Source: Ciceribacter sichuanensis
GTDB taxonomy: Bacteria > Pseudomonadota > Alphaproteobacteria > Rhizobiales > Rhizobiaceae
Assembly: GCF_024055605.1 (NCBI RefSeq)
Contig: NZ_JAMXLX010000001.1
Span: 248,001-312,000 of the forward strand
Length of the DNA stretch: 64,000 nucleotides
Reading direction: 5' to 3'
Shown: positions 34,940 to 44,506 of the stretch, piece after piece
How the letters are laid out: every line of letters starts with the position of its first letter
Numbering within the stretch: position 1 is the first letter of the stretch
Translations under genes and position numbers: made by a program
Notes under the pieces: model-generated
What the model was told of the DNA's origin: nothing
The model's input: only the letters and a program-made list of their open reading frames with translations
Databases searched by the model: none

Positions 34940-34971
34940 AAACACCTGGCACGTTTCCGTACCAGGTGTTT
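34940..34971. terminator. bidirectional intrinsic terminator
   Basis: AAACACCTGG and CCAGGTGTTT flank a 12-base loop between convergent genes (secreted protein and sodB). Confidence 0.75.
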
Positions 34972-34999
34972 CGACAAGCCGATGAAACGGCGGCGAAGA

Positions 35000-35602
35000 T
35001 TACTTCGCTGCGGCTTCGTAAAGTTCGAGAACGTAGTCCCAGTTGATCAGGCTGTCGACGAAGGCTTCGAGGTACTTCGGACGAGCGTTGCGGTAGTCGA
35101 TGTAGTAGGAGTGTTCCCATACGTCGACGCCGAGGATCGGGGAGGCGCCGTGAACCAGCGGGTTTTCGCCGTTCGGGGTCTTGGAGATGGCGAGCTTGCC
35201 GTCCTTGACGGAAAGCCATGCCCAGCCGGAGCCGAACTGCGTGGTGCCGGCTGCGATGAAATCAGCCTTGAACTTGTCGTAACCGCCGAGGTCGCTGTCG
35301 ATAGCGGCCTGCAGCTTGCCCGGAAGCTTGTTGCCGCCGCCGTCCTTCTTCATCCACTTCCAGAAATGGACGTGGTTGTAGTGCTGGGCAGCGTTGTTGA
35401 AGAGGCCCTGGTTGGTGCCGAAGGACTTCTTGACGACTTCCTCGAGCGACAGGTCGGCCAAGCCGGCTTCGGCAGCAAGCTTGTTGCCGTTGTCGACGTA
35501 AGCCTTGTGATGCTTGTCGTGGTGGTATTCCAGCGTTTCGGCCGACATGAACGGCGCAAGCGAGTCGTAGGCATAAGGAAGTGCAGGCAATTCGAAAGCC
35601 AT
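35000..35602 (-). CDS. sodB: superoxide dismutase (Fe/Mn type)
   Basis: 200 aa. It begins MAFELPALPYAYDSLAPFMSAETLEYHHDKHHKAYV. The four metal ligands are in EYHHDKHH (first His), AAQHYNHVHFW (second His), and DVWEHSYYIDYRN (Asp and His). Length and the GSGWAWL motif fit cytosolic or exported Fe/Mn SOD of rhizobia; no signal peptide is present. The ATG lies 9 bases after an AAGGAG site. It removes superoxide. Confidence 0.95.
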   Translation of the reverse strand: MAFELPALPYAYDSLAPFMSAETLEYHHDKHHKAYVDNGNKLAAEAGLADLSLEEVVKKSFGTNQGLFNNAAQHYNHVHFWKWMKKDGGGNKLPGKLQAAIDSDLGGYDKFKADFIAAGTTQFGSGWAWLSVKDGKLAISKTPNGENPLVHGASPILGVDVWEHSYYIDYRNARPKYLEAFVDSLINWDYVLELYEAAAK

Positions 35603-35798
35603 GGTAAAATCTCCTTTTGGCAACAGATTGCGAATTCGGCGGGTGACGGGAACATAGGAGCGGAACCTCCGGGAGGCAACCTGCCAAAGGTCAAAATTGT
35701 TCCATTCCGGAGAAAGAATTCACTGCCGCAGGGCCACTTCACGCAGCGTTCATTCCAGACCGGTAAAACAGTCGAAACAAAACCTTGAGGAGCTTTCG

Positions 35799-36128
35799 AT
35801 GCGCCGCAGCCTTACTGCTTCACTGGCCTTTTTCGCGCTTGCTGTTCCGGCACTTGCTTCGTCCGATGGCGCGTGGGAAGAGTTCGCCGCCGATGTGAAG
35901 AAGAAGTGTCTCGAGGCTGCAGAGCCGAAGATCGAGAAGGCCGCGATTGCGGTCGACCCCTTCGGCTCCGAACGCTTTGGTCTCGCGGTCCTCAGCGGCA
36001 AGGCCAAGGGTGGCGACGCCAAGGTCACTTACGTCTGCGTTTACGACAAGCAGGCGCAGACCGTCGAACTCGGCAGCGAACTGACGGCGGACACGATTAC
36101 CGTTACCATCCCCGAAGGATCGAACTAA
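35799..36128 (+). CDS. small secreted protein of unknown function
   Basis: 109 aa from ATG 35799 (GAGGAG upstream). Signal peptide MRRSLTASLAFFALAVPALA. The mature domain has two Cys (KKKCLEAAEPK and TYVCVYDKQ) that may form a disulfide, and ends TADTITVTIPEGSN. No family recognised. It is transcribed divergently from sodB and is convergent with the YkgJ-type gene. Confidence 0.7.
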   Translation: MRRSLTASLAFFALAVPALASSDGAWEEFAADVKKKCLEAAEPKIEKAAIAVDPFGSERFGLAVLSGKAKGGDAKVTYVCVYDKQAQTVELGSELTADTITVTIPEGSN

Positions 36129-36148
36129 GACCCCGCAGGCTCGGGCAC

Positions 36149-36490
36149 TCAGCTGAAATAACGATCCGGATCCGGCAGGCCCGCAAGGCTGAAGCCGAAT
36201 TCGGCGCGCGCGATCTTGCATTCCTCGTCGCCCGGCATGCAGGTGCGACAGACATGCGGGCGCACCATGTAGACCGAACAGCCGACATGCTTGCCGACTT
36301 CGCCGGTCAGTGCCGCGCAGCGTCCGTTCTCGAACTTCATGCCGCTTTCGTCTTTTGCGATCATCGCCTCGGGAATGGCGGCGATTTCCTCGTCGCTTTC
36401 CAGCGAGAAGCGCGGCCATTCCGCCGAATAGGCGCAGCACGCGCCGCAGGACTGACAGTCGAAGATTTCGGGAGGCGAGGTTTCGAGCAT
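36149..36490 (-). CDS. YkgJ family cysteine-cluster protein
   Basis: 113 aa with the cluster CQSCGACCAY near the N-terminus, then GRCAALTG, GCSVYMVRPHVCRTC and GDEECKIAR. The spacing fits the Zn/Fe-chelating domain of YkgJ proteins, whose role is unknown. It follows the MFS gene by 3 bp, so the two form an operon. Confidence 0.85.
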   Translation of the reverse strand: MLETSPPEIFDCQSCGACCAYSAEWPRFSLESDEEIAAIPEAMIAKDESGMKFENGRCAALTGEVGKHVGCSVYMVRPHVCRTCMPGDEECKIARAEFGFSLAGLPDPDRYFS

Positions 36491-36493
36491 CGC

Positions 36494-37672
36494 TCAGCCC
36501 TTCGTTGCCGCTGGACGACGCGCTAGGCCGAAGGCGAATATGCCGGCGAAGACCAGCATGGTGATGCCGATGGAGAGCGGACCGGCATCCAGTGACACGC
36601 TATCCATGACGACGCCCATCGCACCGGAACCGGCAGCACTGCCGATCGCATAGGCAAGACCATAGGCGGCAGCGCCCGAAACCAGCAGACCGCCGCGGAA
36701 ACGGTCGCCGAGCAGGGTCAGCGCGCAGGTATAGAGCGAGAAGCTTGCCGCCCCGAGCACGGAAACGGTAACCAGCAGCGCGATCTCCGATGTCAGGAGG
36801 GGCAAAACCATGAAACTTGCGCCGCAGGCGATGGCAGACCCGACGGTGATGATTGCACGCGGAATGCGGTCCAGCAGGTAGCCGACCAGCGGCTGGGCAA
36901 GGGCCGTCGGCAGCGCCACCATGGTCACGACGAAGGCGGCGAAGTTCTCGGAATAGCCGCGCTCGACGAAGTAGAGCGGGATGGTCGAGATCGCCGCGAT
37001 GTCGGAAAAGCCGAAGGCGACGACCATCAGCACCAGAATGGGCGCAAGCCGCACGAACTGGATCAGTCCGCCAGCCGACGAGCGCTCTGGCCTTGTCCGG
37101 GCGAAACGTCCGAGCATTACCGATGCGAAGGCGACGAAGGCGATGTAGACGGCAACCAGCGCGAAGGCGAAACCGTCTTCCGTGCCGACGAAGGGAATGG
37201 CAAGCGGCCCTGCGGCAAATCCCGCGCACATGCTGGCGCCGTATATGCCGGAAACCCGGCCGCGCAGTCGGTCGGGACAGGCCGTGTTCAGCCATGCCTC
37301 GCTGATGGTGAAGATGATGCTGGTTGAGAATCCGAGCAGGAAGCGGGCGATGAACCACACCCAGACCGCATCGAATATCGCGAATGCCGTCAGCGACGCG
37401 GATGCCCCGACGAGACCGGCGACGATCAGCCGGTCGCCTCTCAGCATCGTGGTCAGCCGTCCGATCAGCAGGGTCGAGGTGGCAAGCCCCGCCGCGAAGA
37501 CGGAAGCATTGAGGCCGGCAAGGCTCGACGAAACGCCACGGCTTTCCAGTACCAGCGCGATCAGCGGATAGGTCAGACCCTGTCCGACGGAAAACGCCGT
37601 GACGCCCAGGATCACCACGGCAATCGCCGCCCAGTCGGGTGCGAAGTCTTCGGCAATGGCGGACATCTGCAT
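36494..37672 (-). CDS. MFS transporter
   Basis: 392 aa from the ATG with GGGAGG 5 bases upstream (a GTG one codon earlier is possible). Twelve hydrophobic helices; the loop 2-3 motif reads LLIGRLTTMLRGDRLIVAG. The sequence resembles YcaD/UMF-type drug:H+ or sugar-efflux members of the major facilitator superfamily, but substrate cannot be inferred. Cotranscribed with the YkgJ-type gene. Confidence 0.85.
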   Translation of the reverse strand: MQMSAIAEDFAPDWAAIAVVILGVTAFSVGQGLTYPLIALVLESRGVSSSLAGLNASVFAAGLATSTLLIGRLTTMLRGDRLIVAGLVGASASLTAFAIFDAVWVWFIARFLLGFSTSIIFTISEAWLNTACPDRLRGRVSGIYGASMCAGFAAGPLAIPFVGTEDGFAFALVAVYIAFVAFASVMLGRFARTRPERSSAGGLIQFVRLAPILVLMVVAFGFSDIAAISTIPLYFVERGYSENFAAFVVTMVALPTALAQPLVGYLLDRIPRAIITVGSAIACGASFMVLPLLTSEIALLVTVSVLGAASFSLYTCALTLLGDRFRGGLLVSGAAAYGLAYAIGSAAGSGAMGVVMDSVSLDAGPLSIGITMLVFAGIFAFGLARRPAATKG

Positions 37673-37835
37673 CACGGCCTCCCTTGGGGCGCAGGTGGGG
37701 GCGCAGGTTTGGGCTGCGTTCTCATGATTTTTTGTCTGGATTGGGCTCCGGTCTACCGGGGCGCGGGGCGGAAGTCCAGCGTGAGCGGTGCTACCTCGAT
37801 TTCAAGACGACGGAGCCGTTGCGATTTTGCCGCCG

Positions 37836-38090
37836 TTACTCGCCGCGCTTGCGGGTGCAGACATAGTCCTTCTTGATACAGGCGATCGATGGCGTCGAGC
37901 AGACCGGCTGACCGTCCGTGACCTTGCAGATGCTGCACTGGTCGGTGAATTCGGCGCAGGCCGGTTCGGCCTTGAGGAAGGCTTCCATATTGCGCTGAAC
38001 CTGCGCCGCGTCCTCGGCGGCAGCAGGGCCAATGGCGAAGACTGAGGCCAGCGCCGTGGCCAAGAAACCGGCGACGATAGAAGAGCGCAT
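37836..38090 (-). CDS. small secreted cysteine-rich protein
   Basis: 84 aa. The ATG has GGGAGG upstream. Signal peptide ends about GPAAAEDA. The mature part has six Cys in PACAEFTDQCSICKVTDGQP, VCSTPSIACIKKDYVCTRK, suggesting three disulfides. No family recognised. The gene begins 28 bp after the dxs stop on the same strand, so it may be read through from dxs. Confidence 0.65.
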   Translation of the reverse strand: MRSSIVAGFLATALASVFAIGPAAAEDAAQVQRNMEAFLKAEPACAEFTDQCSICKVTDGQPVCSTPSIACIKKDYVCTRKRGE

Positions 38091-38118
38091 GCTGGCCTCC
38101 CTCTGTTCGCCGGAAATG

Positions 38119-40038
38119 TTATCCGGCCGCGTTGACGCCGACGCCGCTCTGGCCGAGCGCGGCAAAGACGGTTTTCAGGATGCCCGTATGGTCGAGACCG
38201 GCGCGGGCATACATGGTCTCGGGCTTTGCCTGATCCATCCAGATATCCGGCAGAACCAGCGGCCGCACCTTGAGCCCGCTGTCGAGTAGGCCTTCGGTCG
38301 CGAGATAATGCAGGACCTGCGAGCCGAAACCGCCGACCGCACCTTCCTCGACCGTGACCAGCACGGCGTGATGGCGGGCAAGCTGGCGGATGAGGTCGTG
38401 ATCGAGCGGCTTGGCGAAACGGGCATCGGCAACCGTGGTGGAAAGCCCTGCTGCCTCCAGATCTTCGGCCGCCAGCATGCAGTCGGCAAGACGGGTGCCG
38501 AAGGAGAGGAGAGCCACCTTGCTGCCCTGACGGATCACGCGGCCCTTGCCGATTTCGAGAATTTCGCCGCGTTCGGGAAGCTGTACGCCGACGCCTTCGC
38601 CGCGCGGATAGCGGAAGGAGATCGGGCCGTCGTCATAGGCAACGGCCGTGCGCACCATGTGCTTCAGTTCCGCCTCGTCAGCAGCCGCCATCACCACGAA
38701 GCCCGGCAGGCTGGCGAGGAAGCCGGTATCGAACGAACCGGCATGGGTCGGACCATCGGCGCCGACGAAACCGGCGCGGTCGATCGGGAAGCGGACCGGC
38801 AGGCCCTGGATCGCCACGTCATGCACCACCTGGTCGTAACCGCGCTGCAGGAAGGTGGAATAGAGCGCGCAGAAAGGCTTGTAGCCTTCCGTCGCAAGTC
38901 CTGCCGCGAAAGTGACGGCATGCTGCTCGGCGATGCCGACATCGAAGGTCCGCTTTGGGAAGACCTCCTGCAGCTTGTCGAGGCCGGTGCCGGAGGGCAT
39001 GGCGGCGGTAATGCCGACGATCTTGTCGTCCAGGCGGGCTTCCTGCACCAGCGTTTCGCCGAAGACCGAGGTATAGCTCGGTGCGTTCGGCTTTGCCTTC
39101 GCCTGAGCGCCGGTGATGACGTCGAACCGGTTGACACCGTGATACTTGTCGGCGGCGGCTTCGGCCGGAGCATAGCCCTTGCCCTTCTGCGTTACTACAT
39201 GGATCAGCACGGGGCCGAGCGCATTGTCGCGCACGTTGCGCAGGACCGGCAGAAGGTGCTCGAAGGAATGACCGTCGATCGGGCCGATATGGTAGAAGCC
39301 GAGCTCCTCGAACATCGTGCCGCCAGTCACATAGCCGCGCGCATGGCCGACGGCCCGGGTGATCGCCCGGTCGACGTTCTTGCCGAGATAGGCGGTGAGC
39401 TTCTTGCCGATCTCGCGGAAGCCCATATAGGTTCGGCCGGAGGCAAGGCGCGCCAGATAGGCGCTCATCGCGCCGGTCGGCGGGGCAATCGACATGTCGT
39501 TGTCGTTGAGGATGACGATCAGCCGCGCATCGAGCGCGCCGGCATTGTTCAGTGCCTCATAGGCCATGCCGGCCGACATCGCCCCGTCGCCGATGACGGC
39601 GATCACCTTGCGGTCGGTGCCGGCAAGATCAGAGGCGACCGCCATGCCGAGGCCGGCCGAGATCGAGGTCGAGGAATGAGCCGCGCCGAAGGGGTCGTAT
39701 TCGCTCTCGGCCCGCTTGGTGAAGCCGGAGAGACCGTCTTCCTGGCGCAGCGTCCGGATGCGGTCGCGCCGCCCTGTCAGGATCTTGTGCGGATAACACT
39801 GGTGTCCCACGTCGAAGATCAGCCGATCGTCAGGCGTTTCGAAGACCTTGTGAATGGCGATGGTGAGTTCCACCACGCCGAGACCCGCGCCGAGATGACC
39901 GCCGGTCTTCGACACGGCGTCGATCATTTCCTTGCGAAGTTCTGCTGCGAGCTGCGGCAGGTCACGGTCGTCAAGACCTCTCAGGTCTGCGGGAAGCTTG
40001 ACCTTGTCCAGCAAGGGAGTCTCGGGAAGGGGTGTCAC
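38119..40038 (-). CDS. dxs: 1-deoxy-D-xylulose-5-phosphate synthase
   Basis: 639 aa. It condenses pyruvate and glyceraldehyde 3-phosphate, the first step of the MEP isoprenoid pathway, feeding quinone tails among other products. Thiamin-diphosphate motif [21 protein letters not shown], catalytic-domain segments [21 protein letters not shown] and [18 protein letters not shown], and transketolase-type [39 protein letters not shown] are present. GTG start. It lies downstream of pirin, on the same strand as xseB and the HDAC-like gene. Confidence 0.95.
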   Translation of the reverse strand: MTPLPETPLLDKVKLPADLRGLDDRDLPQLAAELRKEMIDAVSKTGGHLGAGLGVVELTIAIHKVFETPDDRLIFDVGHQCYPHKILTGRRDRIRTLRQEDGLSGFTKRAESEYDPFGAAHSSTSISAGLGMAVASDLAGTDRKVIAVIGDGAMSAGMAYEALNNAGALDARLIVILNDNDMSIAPPTGAMSAYLARLASGRTYMGFREIGKKLTAYLGKNVDRAITRAVGHARGYVTGGTMFEELGFYHIGPIDGHSFEHLLPVLRNVRDNALGPVLIHVVTQKGKGYAPAEAAADKYHGVNRFDVITGAQAKAKPNAPSYTSVFGETLVQEARLDDKIVGITAAMPSGTGLDKLQEVFPKRTFDVGIAEQHAVTFAAGLATEGYKPFCALYSTFLQRGYDQVVHDVAIQGLPVRFPIDRAGFVGADGPTHAGSFDTGFLASLPGFVVMAAADEAELKHMVRTAVAYDDGPISFRYPRGEGVGVQLPERGEILEIGKGRVIRQGSKVALLSFGTRLADCMLAAEDLEAAGLSTTVADARFAKPLDHDLIRQLARHHAVLVTVEEGAVGGFGSQVLHYLATEGLLDSGLKVRPLVLPDIWMDQAKPETMYARAGLDHTGILKTVFAALGQSGVGVNAAG

Positions 40039-40155
40039 TGGCGCGTAACTCTTGAGCTTGTCTTCATTTTCGGCGTGTCGTCCGCCTTTACAGGAATTAA
40101 CCGGACGACAAAAGCGCGATGCCTCACAAACGGTGCCGAAGGGCTTATATAACCG

Positions 40156-41082
40156 TCAAAAGCCTTCGGGCAAAGGAATAAACTCCTCCTCGTCGCCGGG
40201 AACGATATCGAAGCGTCCACTTCGCCATTCTTCCTTCGCCTGTTCGATGCGTTCCTTGGAGGATGACACGAAATTCCACCAGATGTGGCGCTTCGAATTG
40301 AGTGCTGCTCCTCCGAACAGCATGATGTGACAGCCCGCAGCGCCGGCGCGAAGCGTAATCGCGTCACCCGGACGGAACACCAGCAACTGGTCGGCGGCGA
40401 AGACATCGCCCGCAATCTCCACTTCGCCGGACAGCACATAGGCCGCCCGCTCCTCGTGGCTGGCGTCGAAGGGGAAGCTGCCGCCGGGAACGAGTGTCAC
40501 ATCGACATAAAGCGTGTCGGAATAGGATTTGACCGGCGATGTCAGCCCGCCGATGCTGCCGATGACCACCCGTCCGCTCGCTCCGGCCGAATCGAAAGTC
40601 GGCATGGCGCTCTTTTCCGTGTGGGCGAAGGCGGGATCGATCTCCTCCTGATCGTCGGGCAACGCCAGCCAGGTTTGCAGGCCGGAAATCGAAAACGGAT
40701 TGCCGCGCAGCTTTTCCGGGGTGCGTTCGGAATGCACGATGCCTCGACCGGCCGTCATCAGGTTGATGTCGCCGGGCTGGATCACCAGTTCGGTGCCGAG
40801 GCTGTCGCGATGCTGGATCTCGCCATCGAAGAGATAGGTGACGGTGGAAAGCCCGATATGCGGATGCGGACGCACGTCCATCGCCTCGCCGGCCTTCAGG
40901 AGGGCAGGGCCCATCCGGTCGAAGAAGATGAAGGGGCCGACCAGTCGGCGGCGTGCCGAAGGCAACGCCCGCTTCACCGAGAAACCGCCGAGGTCGCTGG
41001 TGCGCGGAATGATCAGGTGTTCGATGGCGTCACAGGCGAATGCATCGCCGGGAACAGGATCATTTCCGGGAAAGAACGACAT
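40156..41082 (-). CDS. pirin family protein
   Basis: 308 aa bicupin. The metal-site His residues lie in VRPHPHIGLSTVTYLFDGEIQHRDSLG and RGIVHSERTPE, and the C-terminal cupin follows (LVPGGSFPFDASHEERAAYVLSGEVEI). Some bacterial pirins are quercetinases; others regulate metabolic enzymes, so function is open. The start ATG is about 80 bases before a convergent shadow-free region. Expected cytosolic. Confidence 0.9.
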   Translation of the reverse strand: MSFFPGNDPVPGDAFACDAIEHLIIPRTSDLGGFSVKRALPSARRRLVGPFIFFDRMGPALLKAGEAMDVRPHPHIGLSTVTYLFDGEIQHRDSLGTELVIQPGDINLMTAGRGIVHSERTPEKLRGNPFSISGLQTWLALPDDQEEIDPAFAHTEKSAMPTFDSAGASGRVVIGSIGGLTSPVKSYSDTLYVDVTLVPGGSFPFDASHEERAAYVLSGEVEIAGDVFAADQLLVFRPGDAITLRAGAAGCHIMLFGGAALNSKRHIWWNFVSSSKERIEQAKEEWRSGRFDIVPGDEEEFIPLPEGF

Positions 41083-41193
41083 GGGTTCAGGCCTCCATAT
41101 TGGCGTCGGTCGCTAATGTAGGGTCGAATTCCGAGAAAAGACAGTGCGGTTATGCCTGATACGGCGGCGTATATTTCTCCGCCGGGCCTGACC

Positions 41194-41826
41194 TCAGACG
41201 CGGGCCACGAATTCCCGGCGCACCTCGTCAGCGATGCGGATGCCGAAGAAGATCATGAAGACGCCGGAGACCCGGTTGAGCATGGTCGTAACCCGGGCAT
41301 ATTGCCTGCGGCTGAACGGTGTCGAGAAGGCGAGAGCCACGAAGCTGTACCACAGGAAGGCCTGCAGGCCGATCACGGCGAGAACGGTGCCGTAGAACCA
41401 GCCGGGCGCTCCGGCCGGCAGCACCACGCTGAACACGCTGGTCCAGAACACGGCGGATTTCGGATTGCTGAGCGTCGTCACCGCTCCGGCCAGGAAGGGT
41501 GAGCGATAGACGGGCCTGCCGGCGTTTTCCAGACCGCCGCCGCGCGAACGCAGCATCTTGACGCCGACATAGATCAGGTAGGCCGCACCCGCGAGACGGA
41601 CGATACGGTAAAGCTCGCCGGCCTGCATCAGCAGCATGCTGATGCCCGCAAGGCTGAGCGAAAGCCAGACGAGGGAAGCACAGGTGACGCCGAATGCGGC
41701 AACCAGCCCGGCGCGGCGGGAAACGCTTGCCGAACAATAGCTGACCACCACCGTATTCGGCCCCGGCAGCATCGCCATCAGAATGTGGATGGCCATGAGA
41801 TGCAGGAGCGTGGCGATGGGGTCCAT
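41194..41826 (-). CDS. LysE family amino-acid/homoserine exporter
   Basis: 210 aa with about six membrane helices. The LysE/RhtB signature is PGPNTVVVSYCSASVSRRAGLVAAFGV near the N-terminus, with LVWLSLSLAGISMLL and FWTSVFSVVLP further on. It exports an amino acid or related solute; which one cannot be told. It is 33 bp downstream of xseB on the same strand. Confidence 0.88.
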   Translation of the reverse strand: MDPIATLLHLMAIHILMAMLPGPNTVVVSYCSASVSRRAGLVAAFGVTCASLVWLSLSLAGISMLLMQAGELYRIVRLAGAAYLIYVGVKMLRSRGGGLENAGRPVYRSPFLAGAVTTLSNPKSAVFWTSVFSVVLPAGAPGWFYGTVLAVIGLQAFLWYSFVALAFSTPFSRRQYARVTTMLNRVSGVFMIFFGIRIADEVRREFVARV

Positions 41827-41859
41827 ATGCGGCTGGCCTGTGCCTTTGTGGGTTGAGGG

Positions 41860-42114
41860 TTATTCCCGGTCGAGCGGCTCGGTGCCCTGGACCTTGCCGG
41901 CCCGGTCGAGGCGGATTTTCTCGATCCGGTTTTCGGCGGCGTTGAGCAGGGCCTCGCAGTGCTTCTTCAGAAGTTCGCCGCGCTCGTAGATCGTGATCGA
42001 CTCGTCCAGCGCCACGTCGCCGCGTTCGAGCCGCGCGACGATGCTTTCGAGTTCGGCAACCGCCTTCTCGAAGGAATAGCCGGAGATATCGGCGGGAACG
42101 GCGCTTTCGGACAT
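41860..42114 (-). CDS. xseB: exodeoxyribonuclease VII small subunit
   Basis: 84 aa from ATG 42114; a TTG 6 bases earlier would overlap the upstream stop. The whole protein is the XseB helical hairpin: [44 protein letters not shown]. Together with XseA (not in this window) it degrades single-stranded DNA. The start is 2 bases after the HDAC-like stop. Confidence 0.93.
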   Translation of the reverse strand: MSESAVPADISGYSFEKAVAELESIVARLERGDVALDESITIYERGELLKKHCEALLNAAENRIEKIRLDRAGKVQGTEPLDRE

Positions 42115-42116
42115 AC

Positions 42117-43052
42117 TCAACCCTTCATCAGTCTCATGATATGCAGGCCCGCCGATTCGGCGAGGCCTTCGAGATCATAGCCGCCTTCGAGAACGCTGAC
42201 GACCCGGTTATGGGCGAAACGGTCGGCGACTTCCATCAACCGCCCCGTCGCCCAGTCGAAATCCTCGCCCACGAGGTTGATCTGCGCAAGCGGATCGCGG
42301 TGATGGGCGTCGAAGCCGGCCGAAATCAGGATCAGGTCGGGCGAAAAATCGTGCAGTGCCGGCAGCACGCGGCTTTTGAAGGCCTCGCGGAAATGCTCCG
42401 AGCCGACATTGGGCGAAAGCGGCGCATTGACCACGTTGTTCTTGATGCCGGTTTCGTCCTTCTTTCCCGTGCCGGGATAGAGCGGCATCTGATGGGTGGA
42501 GCAGAAGAGAACCGACGGATCGTCCCAGAAAATGTCCTGCGTGCCGTTGCCGTGATGCACGTCCCAGTCGACGATGGCGACGCGCTCCACGCCATGCTTT
42601 AGCTGCGCATGACGGGCGGCAATCGCCACCGTGTTGAAGAGACAGAAGCCCATGGCCTTCGCCTTCTCGGCGTGATGCCCCGGCGGGCGCGAGGCAACGA
42701 AGGCGTTGTCGTGACTGCCACCCATCACATCGTCGACGGCGGCCATGGCCCCGCCGATGGCGGTCAGCGCCGCCTTCAGGCTTTGCGGCGAGGCATAGGT
42801 GTCATTCTCGATGCGGTTGATGCGGTCCTCCTCTTCGGGGATCTGCCGCATGATCGAAAACAGATATTCCTCCGGATGGGCGAGCGTCACCGCATCCTCG
42901 TTGGCGATGGGCGCTTCCTTCCGGTCGAGACTGGAAAAATTGGGATGCTCGAGCGCGATATTGAGCGAACGCAGCCGATCCGCCCGCTCCGGATGTCCCG
43001 GCGGCGTGTGGTGTTCGAGGAAAACGGCATGCTCGTAGAGGCGTGTGGTCAT
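42117..43052 (-). CDS. histone-deacetylase-family amidohydrolase
   Basis: 311 aa. Zn-amidohydrolase motifs are [28 protein letters not shown] (catalytic His pair), [17 protein letters not shown] (Asp-His metal ligands) and [17 protein letters not shown] (third ligand). It begins [24 protein letters not shown], typical of class II-like bacterial deacetylases. Substrates in bacteria are acetylated polyamines or similar amides. First gene of the hdac-xseB unit. Confidence 0.9.
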   Translation of the reverse strand: MTTRLYEHAVFLEHHTPPGHPERADRLRSLNIALEHPNFSSLDRKEAPIANEDAVTLAHPEEYLFSIMRQIPEEEDRINRIENDTYASPQSLKAALTAIGGAMAAVDDVMGGSHDNAFVASRPPGHHAEKAKAMGFCLFNTVAIAARHAQLKHGVERVAIVDWDVHHGNGTQDIFWDDPSVLFCSTHQMPLYPGTGKKDETGIKNNVVNAPLSPNVGSEHFREAFKSRVLPALHDFSPDLILISAGFDAHHRDPLAQINLVGEDFDWATGRLMEVADRFAHNRVVSVLEGGYDLEGLAESAGLHIMRLMKG

Positions 43053-43229
43053 CGGTACAGGTCCTTCGGCCTGCGGCGAACATAGTGCAGTGCACGGTCA
43101 TGATCCACTGCCAGCGAGGTTTTTCCGGAATGAGAAGCAAGTGGTGTAAGGCGGGGATGCCGGTTTCATGATGCGGTAAAGCGGATGGGCGGATAGATTG
43201 GTGCGCTATATTCAACGGAGTTTCCAGCA

Positions 43230-43604
43230 TTGCCCAGATTTTCCGACCTTGAAGAAATCCGATCGCTCGAAGAAGCCCTGCATCGCCCTGAGATAAGGCG
43301 CAGCAGAGAGGCGGTCGAAGACCTGCTCGCAGAAGGTTTTATGGAGTTCGGAGCATCGGGAAGAGTCTATGAACGAGCGACAATCATCGGCCTGTTGGCA
43401 GAGCAGGGCGATGACAATGACGGCGAACTCCAGGCATCGAATTACACCCTCAAGCCCATCTCGAATGATGCTGTCCTTCTGACCTATGAAACAGAGCGCT
43501 CATATCAGGATGGCTCAAAGCGACGTGTGCTGCGAAGTTCCATATGGAAGCACAACGGGCTCAAATGGCAGATGCTTTTTCATCAGGGTACGATCAGGGC
43601 CTGA
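43230..43604 (+). CDS. DUF4440/SnoaL-like (NTF2 fold) protein
   Basis: 124 aa. TTG start with GGAG 9-12 bases upstream; no later Met fits. The pattern LEEALHRPEIRRSREAVEDLLAEGFMEFGASGRVYERATI and the strand-rich C-terminus with RSSIWKHNGLKWQMLFHQGT fit DUF4440/NTF2-fold proteins. Role unknown. It stands alone. Confidence 0.8.
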   Translation: MPRFSDLEEIRSLEEALHRPEIRRSREAVEDLLAEGFMEFGASGRVYERATIIGLLAEQGDDNDGELQASNYTLKPISNDAVLLTYETERSYQDGSKRRVLRSSIWKHNGLKWQMLFHQGTIRA

Positions 43605-43776
43605 ACCGCGCCAGATTGGCTAGGCCCGGGTCCTCTGCGGAATCCTGTTGCGCCTGCTCCATTAGGTCCGGTTTTCCCGCGTTGCCAAAGAGCGCCTCCC
43701 GGGTGGAACCCTTGTTATGACTGGCCGAATGGTCTTAGATGACTTAAATAGTTTGAGAAACAGGGGCTTGGGAGCG

Positions 43777-44178
43777 ATGGACGATATCGAGCGGGTGGAG
43801 GTTTCCGGGTTTCGCGTACCCTTCCGCGACATCGACATGTATGGGCGCATGCACAATGCCGCCTATATCGTCCACGCGGAAGCGGCTCTTGCCCATTTCT
43901 GGCGTTACCGGCCGCCGCTGGAGGACGAGCCGCACTTCGTCGCAAGCAAGATCGAGTGTCGTTTTCACGAGCCGCTGAGGCTCGACGACGAAGCGCGCCT
44001 GACGGTGCATATCGACAAGATCGGCGGCAAGTCCATCGGCTTCAGCGTGACCGTGGAAGCGGGAAACCGTCTGGCCGCCGAGATCGAGATGCTCTGGACG
44101 GCCATCGATCCCGTTACGGGTGAGACGGTGCCGCTGCCCGAAGACATCCGCGACTGGCTCTACACCTACCTGCCGTAA
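43777..44178 (+). CDS. acyl-CoA thioesterase (YbgC/FadM hot-dog family)
   Basis: 133 aa from ATG 43777 with GGGAGC upstream; an in-frame ATG at 43717 would add 20 residues that do not fit the family. VPFRDIDMYGRMHNAAYIVHAEAALAHFW contains the catalytic-Asp segment of the 4HBT/YbgC hot-dog family. It hydrolyses an acyl-CoA, substrate unknown. Confidence 0.88.
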   Translation: MDDIERVEVSGFRVPFRDIDMYGRMHNAAYIVHAEAALAHFWRYRPPLEDEPHFVASKIECRFHEPLRLDDEARLTVHIDKIGGKSIGFSVTVEAGNRLAAEIEMLWTAIDPVTGETVPLPEDIRDWLYTYLP

Positions 44179-44265
44179 GCGCGGGGCGGATCCGGCTGAA
44201 ATCCTGCCAAGGCTTCAAGAAGGGGTGCGGGGGCTTAGGTGAGCACGACGCGCTTGCAGCGCCCG

Positions 44266-44442
44266 TCATCATGCCTGTGCTTGTCACAGGCATCCAGCCG
44301 GCGAGTGTCCACGAGCCGGAAAGACTCCCAAGCCGACCGAATGGCGGAGTTTCCCGCGCGATGGACATCGCGCAGCTGGATTGCGGCTCAAGCCCGGAAT
44401 GACGGACCAGGATAGCTTGCGCCTACGCCAAGCCGGGCTTGA
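44266..44442. repeat. intergenic palindromic repeat cluster
   Basis: The 328-bp gap between the thioesterase and HerA-like genes carries nested palindromes: ATGCCTGTG / CACAGGCAT (44271-44293), GCGCGATG / CATCGCGC (44356-44373), and TCAAGCCCGG (44388-44397) with CCGGGCTTGA (44433-44442). The segment CTGGATTGCGGCTCAAGCCCGGAATGAC resembles a repeat common in Rhizobiales intergenic DNA. No gene is supported here. Confidence 0.6.
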
Positions 44443-44506
44443 ATGCAGTTCGGGGCGGCCACCGGCAATGAACGACCGCTCTCCCACCGCATCCTGTCGA
44501 TCCCGG

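Noticed and set aside
38308-40152. 614-aa plus-strand open frame antisense to dxs
   Set aside because: dxs is fully supported by motifs; the antisense frame has no recognisable protein features.
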